From WHSM01 sp050701635 (GTDB lineage Bacteria; Actinomycetota; Actinomycetes; Mycobacteriales; Micromonosporaceae), in NCBI GenBank assembly GCA_050701635.1, contig JBOGDF010000017.1, forward strand, positions 1-29,890: 29,890 nucleotides of DNA. Direction: 5' to 3'. Positions 1 through 7,064 of the stretch are shown here, one piece after another. Positions within the stretch are counted from its first letter, which is position 1. Each line of letters starts with the position of its first letter. Both the position numbers and the translations under genes were made by a program. The notes under the pieces are model-generated. The model searched no databases, was not told the origin of the DNA, and saw only the letters and a program-made list of their open reading frames with translations.

Positions 1-602
1 GCCATCAGCAGCAACGTCGCCGGGGCCGGGTTGGCCGCGCCGGGCGGCCGGCAGCGCGGACAGACACAACCCCCGGCCGGTACGGAGAAGCCGCGGTGCG
101 GGCCGCGCTCGCCGCACACCGCGCACGCCAGCAGCGCCGGCTCCCAGCCGGCGGCGGACATCGCGCGCAGCAGGTACGCGTCGAGCACCAGCCCGCTCGG
201 GTGCTCGTCGTCGGCCAGCACCCGCAGCGCGCCCAGCGTAAGCAGGAACAGCCGCAGCGACGGCTCGTGTTCGACCGGGGTGAGCCGCTCGGCGGTCTCC
301 GCGATCGCGCTGGCCGCCGTGTAGCGCGGGTAGTCGCTGGCGATCGCGCCGTGCAGCGCCATCCCCTCCACCTGCGTCACGATGTGCAGCGACCGCCCCT
401 CCACCAGCTGTACGTCGATGTGCCCGAACGGCTCCAGCCGAGCACCGAACCGCGACGTGGTCTTCCGTACGCCCTTCGCGACGGCGCGTACCCGCCCGTG
501 CCGGCGGGTCAGCAGGGTGACGATCCGGTCCGCCTCGCCCAGCTTCTGCACCCGCAGCACGACGGCGTCGTCACGGTAGAGGCGGCTGCGGAATCCGGGC
601 AC
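1..602 (-). CDS. recO: DNA repair protein RecO (3' end cut by window edge)
   Basis: RecO helps RecR load RecA on SSB-coated single-stranded DNA during gap repair and strand annealing in the cytoplasm. About 200 residues are visible. The N-terminal OB-fold part carries the typical opening, with RLYRDDAVVL followed by KLGEADRIVTLLTRRHGR and AVAKGVRKT. Near residue 170 a CAVCG and a CPRC pair form the zinc-finger seen in many actinobacterial RecO proteins. The start is a GTG at 602-600, with a GGGGGAG ribosome site about nine bases upstream. A nearby ATG upstream is out of frame. The C-terminal end lies outside the window. The gene is divergent from the kinase at 746 and is usually found close to era; here a 9-kb block separates them. 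Identification is confident. Confidence 0.93.
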   Translation of the reverse strand, partial: MPGFRSRLYRDDAVVLRVQKLGEADRIVTLLTRRHGRVRAVAKGVRKTTSRFGARLEPFGHIDVQLVEGRSLHIVTQVEGMALHGAIASDYPRYTAASAIAETAERLTPVEHEPSLRLFLLTLGALRVLADDEHPSGLVLDAYLLRAMSAAGWEPALLACAVCGERGPHRGFSVPAGGCVCPRCRPPGAANPAPATLLLM

Positions 603-745
603 TCCGCCATTCTCCCCCGGCCATGCGACAACCCCCCGCTGCCACCCCGGCGACCCGACTGACCGCTCCGCCTGCCCTGGAGCCAACCGCCGCCCGCTAC
701 CGGGCAGAATGGGACCCCGGGCACCGACAGGGAGGCGGTACGCGC

Positions 746-2602
746 ATGGCGGACACGCAGGCCACGCGCGTGCCCGAAATCCCCGGCTACCGCGACCTGG
801 TGCTGCACCGGCGGGGCTCCAGCGCGGACATCTACCAGGCGCACTCCGAGGCCCAGGAACGTACGGTCGCGATCAAGCTGATGCGGCTGGACGAGATGAC
901 CACGTACGAGCAGTACCGGCAGGAGCTGGACACCGCCGTACAGCTCTCGCAGCACCCGCACGTGGTACGCATCCTCGACACCGGCGCGATCGGCGACCGC
1001 CCGTACCTGGTGATGGAGTTCTGCGCCGACGGCTCGTACGCCGAGATCGTCGCCGAGCGCGGCCCGCTGGCGATCCGGGACGCCGTCGACGTCGGCATCA
1101 CCATCGCCGAGGCGCTGCACTCCGCCCACCTGATCGGGTTCATCCACCGCGACGTGACGCCGGCGAACGTACTGCGCTCGGAGTTCGGCCCGGCGCTGTC
1201 CGACTTCGGGATCGCGCGTAAACCGGCCGAGCTTACCGGCACCATCACGCTGAACAAGTTGACCCCGCACCACGCCGCCCCGGAAGCATTGCGCCGCGAG
1301 CCGCAGTCCCCGCAGTCGGACATCTACAGCCTGGGCTCCACGCTGTGGCAGCTGCTGGTCGGCTATCCCCCGTTCGCGATGTCCGGCGAGCGGAACCCGG
1401 ATCCGTTCACGTACCGGGAACGGGCGCTGCACCGGCCGCCGCCGCTGGTGCCGCGGCCGGACGTACCGGTGTGGCTGCAGAGCGAGATCGCGCGGGCGAT
1501 GGCGAAGCGGCCGGCGGACCGGCACCCCAGCGCCTCCGCGTTCGCCGACGCGCTGCGGCGCGGCTGGGAGACGGACAAGGGCCAGCAGTGGCAGCGGCCG
1601 GTCGCGTACCCTCCGCTGTCCAGCCCACCCGCCTCCGACGACGGGGGTACGCCGCCCGCCGCCGGCGCGATCCTTGCGGCCGACGCCCCGGCGGCGGTGT
1701 CCGGTGACGGCTCTGGTGCCCCGATGGGCTCGGCGTCCGCGCCGCCGGGTGGCTCCCCGCCGACCTCCGCGCCGCCGGGTGGTTCACCGCCGACCTCGGC
1801 ACCGCCGGCCTCGGCACCGCCCGGCTCGGCACCGTCGGGCTCGGCGCCGCCGGGTGGCCCGCCGGCCGCGCTGCCGCCGCAGTCGCCGGCCGCGGTCTAT
1901 CCGCAGTCGCCGGTGGCGTACCCGCACTCGCCTGCCGGGTTCCCGCAGTCGCCCGCGGGCTTCCCACAGTCGCCCGCCGGGTTTCCGCAGTCGCCGGTGG
2001 CGTACCAGCCAGGTCCGGCCGCCGCGCCGCCGGGACACGAGCCGTGGATGCGGCCCAGCTCCGGTGGCCCCGCTGGCGCCTTCCCCCCGGCGCAGCCCGA
2101 GGTCGGGCCGGCGCCGGCACCACCGACCCCACGGCCCGCGGAGCCGCAGTGGGCGCCGGTCGAGGACGAGCGGCGCCGCAAACTACCGGTGATGGGTTTC
2201 GTCGCGGCGGGAGTGGTCGGGATCGTGCTGGGCGCGATCATCATCGTGGTGCTCAAGGTGCTGCCCGGCGCGGCACCGCCGCCGCCCGAGCCGGGGCCCA
2301 CCCCGAGCGCCGCCCCCGCGAGCATCGCCGCGGACAAGGCGCCCACCGGCGTCACGATCGACGACAAGGGCGACAAGGTGGTGATCTCGTGGACCGACCA
2401 CACCGGCGGCACCGCGCCGCACTACCTGGTCGGCGGCCCCGAGGGCGCCAGCCCGCGCGCGTTGACCCAGGTCGAGAAGGGCGTCAGCACGGTCACCATC
2501 GACGCGCTGAACCCGGAGACCGACTACTGCTTCACCGTGATCGCGGTGATCTCCGTCGACGAGGTCGCCCCGTCCAAGGAGAAGTGCACCAACCGCGCGT
2601 GA
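746..2602 (+). CDS. Membrane Ser/Thr protein kinase with extracellular Fn3 domain
   Basis: A 618-residue Hanks-type kinase. The kinase domain spans about residues 14-275: VAIK lysine K44, HRD at 134-136, N141, DFG at 153-155, APE at 178-180, SDIYSLG at 191-197. Two canonical features are changed. The glycine loop keeps one of three glycines (RRGSSADIY, G24), and the catalytic-loop lysine two residues after HRD is T138 (HRDVTPAN). A Pro/Ser/Gly-rich linker of about 200 residues follows, then one membrane segment at about 483-505 and an outside fibronectin type III domain at about 533-615 containing two cysteines. The start is the ATG at 746, with GGGAGGCGG just upstream; the frame is open further upstream but lacks that signal. 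It ends 18 bases from the convergent transglutaminase-like gene, whose locus also encodes an Fn3 protein, so a shared cell-surface role is possible. Substrates are unknown, and activity should not be assumed given T138. Confidence 0.88.
   Translation: MADTQATRVPEIPGYRDLVLHRRGSSADIYQAHSEAQERTVAIKLMRLDEMTTYEQYRQELDTAVQLSQHPHVVRILDTGAIGDRPYLVMEFCADGSYAEIVAERGPLAIRDAVDVGITIAEALHSAHLIGFIHRDVTPANVLRSEFGPALSDFGIARKPAELTGTITLNKLTPHHAAPEALRREPQSPQSDIYSLGSTLWQLLVGYPPFAMSGERNPDPFTYRERALHRPPPLVPRPDVPVWLQSEIARAMAKRPADRHPSASAFADALRRGWETDKGQQWQRPVAYPPLSSPPASDDGGTPPAAGAILAADAPAAVSGDGSGAPMGSASAPPGGSPPTSAPPGGSPPTSAPPASAPPGSAPSGSAPPGGPPAALPPQSPAAVYPQSPVAYPHSPAGFPQSPAGFPQSPAGFPQSPVAYQPGPAAAPPGHEPWMRPSSGGPAGAFPPAQPEVGPAPAPPTPRPAEPQWAPVEDERRRKLPVMGFVAAGVVGIVLGAIIIVVLKVLPGAAPPPPEPGPTPSAAPASIAADKAPTGVTIDDKGDKVVISWTDHTGGTAPHYLVGGPEGASPRALTQVEKGVSTVTIDALNPETDYCFTVIAVISVDEVAPSKEKCTNRA
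1729..2010 (+). repeat. In-frame Pro-rich tandem repeats in the kinase linker
   Basis: Two repeat families lie inside the kinase linker. The first encodes APPGGSPPTS-like and SAPPGSAP-like units (about residues 332-370). The second encodes GFPQSPA units, with near copies YPQSPVA and YPHSPA (about residues 380-420). The DNA copies are close but not identical, so they probably arose by slippage or unequal recombination and now act as a flexible, possibly phosphorylated or wall-spanning linker. Confidence 0.75.
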
Positions 2603-2620
2603 GCTGACTCGAGGGCGCCG

Positions 2621-4801
2621 CTACGGTCGCCAGAACAGCGGCCGGGGGTCGAGCCACCAGGTGGTACGCCGCAGCAGCCCCTGCCGGCGGCGCAGTGCCT
2701 TCACGTACGCCGACGCGTCGCGGGACGCGGTGTCGGCATCCGGGGCCGCGACCGGGAACCCGGGGCCGAAGCCGATCGCGTTGACCAGCGACGCGAGCGG
2801 GTGCAGCTCCGGGAGCCCTTCGCCGCTGTGCGCCAGCGCGAGCTCTCCAGCAGCCCGGGACGGCGGCGGCCGGTGCCCGGCGAGGCGCAGCGCGTCGCGT
2901 ACCTCCGCCCAGGCTCCTACCACCCGCTGCGGCGGCGAGCCGCGCGACAACCGGGACCGGGTACGGCGGTAGCGCAGCGCCGGGAGCAGCAGCAACACCA
3001 GCAGCAGTACGCCGCCCAGCGCCGCAGCGGCCAGCACCGACGGCGGTACGCCGGACTCCCGCGCGGCGGCCCGGGGTGGCGTGGTCGGGTTCTCGTTACC
3101 CGGCGGCGGGCTCGGGTCGGGCTTGGTGAGCTGCTGCTCCTTCTGCTCCGACTCGGCCTCGGCCTCGGGCGTGTTCTCCTCGGGCGGCGGCTGCGCGCCC
3201 TGCCGGCCCGGGGTCGGGTCGAACGGCACCCAGCCCTCGCCCAGCAGGAACACCTCGGCCCAGGCGAACGCGTCGCCGGAGCTGACCAGGTAGCGGCCCT
3301 TCTCCAGCTGCTTGCCGGCGTGGAAGCCGACCACCACCCGGGTCGGCAGCCCCACCACCCGCCCCAGCAGCGCGAACGCGGTCGCGAACTGCTCGGAGGT
3401 GCCCCGGCCGCCGCCCTTGGCCTTCGGCTCGGTCAGGAAGTACGACAGGTTCGGGTAGCCGTGCCCGCTGGGCGCCCCCGCGTAGAACTGGTACGTGGTC
3501 CGGAGGAACTTCTCCAACCGCAGCGCCTTCTGGTACGGCGTGCCCTGCCCGGTCGCCTTCTGCGCCAGCTCGGCGAACCCCTTCGGCAGCTCCCCCGGCA
3601 CTTCGAGCAGGTGGTCGTACTGCTGGCCGGCGGGGATGCTGGCGCCGATCAGGTAGTTGGGGTCGCGTACCGGGATCTCGGAGGTGACGGTGTACGCGAG
3701 GCCGTCGTGCAGCCCGTCGGGGGCGGCGAGCATCCCCGAGCCGACGTCGAAGCCGGCGCGCAGCCCGCGTACCGACCGGGGCACCTCGGCCGCCGGCAGC
3801 CACGCCCCGCCCAGCGACCGTACGGTGATCCGCTGGGTCACCGTACGGCTCCGGGTCGGCGTCGGCTCGACCGCCGGCAGCACCGAGCCGGCGGCGCGGA
3901 ACTCGTCGTCGGGCAGCCAGGTGATGCCGTCGAACCGCGACATCGCCACCCACCCGGTGCGTACCGGCCGGTCGGCGGTCACCTCCAGCAGCGGCAGCTC
4001 GGTCTCGGTCGCCCACGCCGACAGCAGCCCCAGCGGGTTCAACGCTTCGGAGGTCTTCTGCGGCGGTACGAACAGCGCCCGCGGATCGTACGGCTGGCTG
4101 CGGTAGAGCGCCGCCGCGGCCGGACCCAGGGTCACCGCGAGCACCCCGAGCACCGCCACCACGGCGAGCCCGGCGCCGACCCGCCGGCTGGCCTCGATCC
4201 GGCGGGCCCGCACCGGCAGGGCGGTCACCGCCGCCGCCGTGGCACCGCCGTCCCGGGTGACGACCAGATGCGCCGCCGCCGCCACCGCGAACAGCCCCAC
4301 CAGGTGGTACGCCGGCCCCGCGTTCGGACCCACGAACACCAGCGATCCGGCGAGCAGCGCCAGCGGCGGTGCCAGCGCGCCCAGCGACCACCGTCCCAGC
4401 ATCAGCGCCGCGCCGGTGCCGGCGAGCCAGGTCGCCACCAGCGGCAGCGCGATCGTGTCCGGCGCCGGCTCGATCGGGATCGAGCTGGTCATCAGCCGGG
4501 CGCCGGAGTTGGTCACCGCGTCCAGCAGCACCGCGGTCAGCGAGCCCGTCACCTGGGAACGTGGCCGCAGCGCCGCGGTCAGCCCGACCAGGATCGCGGT
4601 CATCCCGGCCAGCGACCCCAGCACCACCACCCCGCCGGGGCTACGCAGCCAGCGCAGCAGCAGGGTCAGCAGTACGGACGCCGCGGCCGACCCGGCCAGC
4701 ACCAGCGCCAGCTGCCAGCCGATGTAGAGCCGCGCCGCCACCAGCGCCGCCGACCCGGTCGCCGCCACCAACGCCAGCGCCGACACCAGGCGCCCTACCA
4801 C
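2621..4801 (-). CDS. Membrane transglutaminase-like (TgpA/DUF3488-type) protein, catalytic residues changed
   Basis: A 726-residue membrane protein. Residues 1-235 hold about six membrane helices (DUF3488/TgpA-type), residues 236-535 an outside region ending in a transglutaminase-like core, residues 536-585 a Pro/Glu-rich linker, 587-609 a last membrane helix, then a cytoplasmic tail. The core fold is clear from EQFATAFALLGRVVGLPTRV, then AWAEV and GWVPFDPTPG. The usual catalytic Cys is Ser (S469, GTSEQF) and the usual His of DAHAW is Phe (F512, DAFAW); the Asp (D528) remains. By family logic it should not work as a Cys-His-Asp transglutaminase or protease, though this may be a lineage-wide trait. 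The GTG start at 4801 overlaps the end of the DUF58 gene by 7 bases, so the two are translationally coupled. A longer upstream reading frame only shadows the DUF58 gene. Confidence 0.85.
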   Translation of the reverse strand: MVGRLVSALALVAATGSAALVAARLYIGWQLALVLAGSAAASVLLTLLLRWLRSPGGVVVLGSLAGMTAILVGLTAALRPRSQVTGSLTAVLLDAVTNSGARLMTSSIPIEPAPDTIALPLVATWLAGTGAALMLGRWSLGALAPPLALLAGSLVFVGPNAGPAYHLVGLFAVAAAAHLVVTRDGGATAAAVTALPVRARRIEASRRVGAGLAVVAVLGVLAVTLGPAAAALYRSQPYDPRALFVPPQKTSEALNPLGLLSAWATETELPLLEVTADRPVRTGWVAMSRFDGITWLPDDEFRAAGSVLPAVEPTPTRSRTVTQRITVRSLGGAWLPAAEVPRSVRGLRAGFDVGSGMLAAPDGLHDGLAYTVTSEIPVRDPNYLIGASIPAGQQYDHLLEVPGELPKGFAELAQKATGQGTPYQKALRLEKFLRTTYQFYAGAPSGHGYPNLSYFLTEPKAKGGGRGTSEQFATAFALLGRVVGLPTRVVVGFHAGKQLEKGRYLVSSGDAFAWAEVFLLGEGWVPFDPTPGRQGAQPPPEENTPEAEAESEQKEQQLTKPDPSPPPGNENPTTPPRAAARESGVPPSVLAAAALGGVLLLVLLLLPALRYRRTRSRLSRGSPPQRVVGAWAEVRDALRLAGHRPPPSRAAGELALAHSGEGLPELHPLASLVNAIGFGPGFPVAAPDADTASRDASAYVKALRRRQGLLRRTTWWLDPRPLFWRP

Positions 4802-5973
4802 CGGCTCACCCCGTCCCAACGGGGCGCGAACCGCTCGGCGGTCTCCGCCACGATCAGGATCAGCCCGGGCAGGCCGGCCAGGCTGACGGTGCCTTCCCCG
4901 AGCACCCCGGCGACCACGGTCGGGTACACGTCGCGCAGCAACCCGACCTGCTCCAGGTCGGCGCCGGCGTGGCTGCCGGTGAGCAGCACCAGGGTGTCGC
5001 CGCGGTGCCGGGCGCGCAGCCGGCGTACCGCCGCGGGAAGTGAGGCGTCCGGGGCCCGTTGCGTCTCCGCCAGCAGATCCAGGTACGGGCCGACGCCGAT
5101 CACCGGGGCGCCCGCGGCCTGCGGCGTCACCGCCCGTCCGGAGACCAGGTGCAGCTCCACGTGCAGCTCCGCCCGCAGCGCGGCGACCAGCACCGAGGCC
5201 GCCGCCTCGATCGTCTCCTCCAGCGAATCTGTGGCGCCGGCCGGCTGCGGGTGCGTCGCGGTCCGGTCGTCGAGCAGCACCACGATCCGGGGCAGACTGG
5301 TTTCGACATGCTGGCGCACCATCAGCTCGCCGATGTGGGCGGAGGTACGCCAGTGCACGTGCCGCAGGTCGTCGCCGGGGACGTACTCGCGCAGCGCGTG
5401 GAAGGTGATCGAGCCGTACTGGGCGGCGTCGACCAGGCCGTCCAGGCTCCGGGAGACCCCGACCGGGACGGTACGCAGCTGATGCACCCGCGGATGCACC
5501 CACATCCGCGCGATACCGCCGTACCTGCGGGTGGCGGCGACCAGGCCGAGCGGGTCGCGACGGGAGATCTCCATCGGGCCCACGTCGATCACGCCGCGCC
5601 GGTCGGTGGGCAGCGGATACCGCAGGTAGGTCGCGGCGCCCGCCTTGAGCCGGATCATCGGCACCGGGACCGTACGCGGCTCGTCCTCGCCCCGGGTCAG
5701 CCGCTCCACGCCGACCAGCGCCTGGGAACGCCAGCGGGCGGTGGAGCGTACGTCCACCACCGCGCTGCACAGCTCGCCCCGGTTGACCCGCTCGGGTTCC
5801 AGGTGACGGCGTACCGCCAGTGAGGGGCGGGCGCCGGCGAACAGCAGCGCACCGACGAACGCCGCCACCGCCACGGCCCCGAGCGCGACCAGCTCGGCGT
5901 AGCCGTACAGGTAGCCGGCGCCGGCCAGCAGCACGCCGGCGACGAGCACGATCAGCCCACGTCGGGTCGGCAT
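4795..5973 (-). CDS. DUF58 domain membrane protein
   Basis: A 392-residue protein with two N-terminal membrane helices (about 7-47) followed by a beta-rich segment and a DUF58 domain. The family signature appears as LREYVPGDDLRHVHWRTSA at about 194-212, followed by a von Willebrand A-like fold with IVVLLDD and TLVLLTGSHA strands. DUF58 proteins nearly always sit beside a MoxR AAA+ ATPase and a transglutaminase-like membrane protein, and the set is thought to act in assembly or maturation of envelope complexes; the exact reaction is unknown. Here it lies 55 bases after moxR and overlaps the next gene, which fits one operon. The ATG start is at 5973 and has only a weak ribosome site. The family call is confident; the biological role is open. 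Confidence 0.88.
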   Translation of the reverse strand: MPTRRGLIVLVAGVLLAGAGYLYGYAELVALGAVAVAAFVGALLFAGARPSLAVRRHLEPERVNRGELCSAVVDVRSTARWRSQALVGVERLTRGEDEPRTVPVPMIRLKAGAATYLRYPLPTDRRGVIDVGPMEISRRDPLGLVAATRRYGGIARMWVHPRVHQLRTVPVGVSRSLDGLVDAAQYGSITFHALREYVPGDDLRHVHWRTSAHIGELMVRQHVETSLPRIVVLLDDRTATHPQPAGATDSLEETIEAAASVLVAALRAELHVELHLVSGRAVTPQAAGAPVIGVGPYLDLLAETQRAPDASLPAAVRRLRARHRGDTLVLLTGSHAGADLEQVGLLRDVYPTVVAGVLGEGTVSLAGLPGLILIVAETAERFAPRWDGVSRW

Positions 5974-6028
5974 CAGCGTCCCGGCGTCAGGTCCCGGCGG
6001 GCCTGTTGGCTGGCGTCCGGCGGCACGG

Positions 6029-7021
6029 CTAGCTTCCGGTGGCGGCCGGCTGCGGTACCGGGACCTCGTCGAGTACGCCGGCGACCACCTGGCCGGCGGT
6101 CTGGCCCCGCAGCTGCGCGTCCGGGGTGAGCACCAGCCGGTGCGCCATCACCGGATCCGCGAGCACCTTGATGTCCTCGGGAAGAACGTACGGGCGCCCC
6201 GCCGCCAGGGCGTACGCCTGCGCCGCCCGGGTCAGCGCGATCGCGCCCCGCGGCGAGAGCCCGAGCCGTACGTCCGGGTGGGTACGGGTGGCGTGCGCGA
6301 TCTTGACCACGTAGTGGTACGCCACGTCGTGCACGTACACCCGGCGGGCGAGCTGGACCAGGGCGGCGATCGACGCGGTGTCGGTGATCTCCGGCAGGTC
6401 TTCCGGGGAGCGCCGGGCGGCGCCGCCGCGCAGCACCTCGACCTCGGTCAGCTCGTCGGGGTAGCCGACGGAGAGCCGGATCAGGAACCGGTCGAGCTGC
6501 GCCTCGGGCAGCCGGTAGGTGCCGTCCATCTCCACCGGGTTCTGGGTGGCGACCACCAGGAACGGGCGCGGCACCGGATGCCGTACGCCGTCCACCGTGA
6601 CGTACCGCTCCTCCATCACCTCGAGTAGCGCGGCCTGGGTCTTCGGGGACGCCCGGTTGATCTCGTCGGCGATCACCACGTTGGCGAAGACCGGCCCGTT
6701 GTGGAACTCGAACTCGTGGGTGCCCTGGTGGAAGATCGTCACCCCGGTGACGTCGCTGGGCAGCAGGTCCGGCGTGAACTGGATCCGCCGCCAGGCTCCC
6801 CGTACGCTCGCCGCGATCGCCCGGGCGAGCGTGGTCTTGCCGACCCCGGGCACGTCGTCGACGAGGATGTGGCCTTCGGACATCAGCGCGGTGAGCGCCA
6901 GCCGCACCACCTGCGACTTGCCGAGCACCACCTGCTCGATGTTGGCGGCCAGCCGGTTGAAGATCTCGGTGTAGCCACCGACCTCGGACGGGTCGGGTGG
7001 CTCGACCGGGGCGTGCGTCAC
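6029..7021 (-). CDS. moxR: MoxR-family AAA+ ATPase
   Basis: A 330-residue cytoplasmic AAA+ ATPase. Walker A is DVPGVGKT at 56-63, Walker B is VVIADE at 115-120, followed by INRASPKTQAALLEVMEE; sensor 1 is in VVATQNPVE at about 156-164, and RLPEAQLDRFL follows. The C-terminal lid continues to PVPQPAATGS. MoxR proteins act as chaperones that remodel or insert cofactors into partner proteins, typically the vWA or DUF58 protein encoded next door. The start is the GTG at 7021, with AGGAG eight bases upstream. It is 43 bases downstream of the fibronectin-III gene and 55 bases upstream of the DUF58 gene, all on the same strand, so the four genes are probably co-transcribed. All ATPase motifs look intact. 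Confidence 0.93.
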   Translation of the reverse strand: MTHAPVEPPDPSEVGGYTEIFNRLAANIEQVVLGKSQVVRLALTALMSEGHILVDDVPGVGKTTLARAIAASVRGAWRRIQFTPDLLPSDVTGVTIFHQGTHEFEFHNGPVFANVVIADEINRASPKTQAALLEVMEERYVTVDGVRHPVPRPFLVVATQNPVEMDGTYRLPEAQLDRFLIRLSVGYPDELTEVEVLRGGAARRSPEDLPEITDTASIAALVQLARRVYVHDVAYHYVVKIAHATRTHPDVRLGLSPRGAIALTRAAQAYALAAGRPYVLPEDIKVLADPVMAHRLVLTPDAQLRGQTAGQVVAGVLDEVPVPQPAATGS

Positions 7022-7064
7022 TGCGGCTTCTCCTGGGTCGGGCGCGGACAGGCTTCACAGGGCG

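Noticed and set aside
1897..2010. Short regular repeats resembling a CRISPR or satellite
   Set aside because: They are in-frame protein repeats (GFPQSPA) without spacers of constant unrelated sequence.
2801..5482. Long plus-strand ORF (893 codons) opposite the transglutaminase-like and DUF58 genes
   Set aside because: It is rich in Arg, Gln and Pro without any domain, and lies antisense to two recognisable genes; typical of high-GC shadow frames.
4802..5770. N-terminal extension of the transglutaminase-like frame
   Set aside because: It overlaps the DUF58 gene in another frame and has no membrane or domain features; the GTG at 4801 fits coupling.
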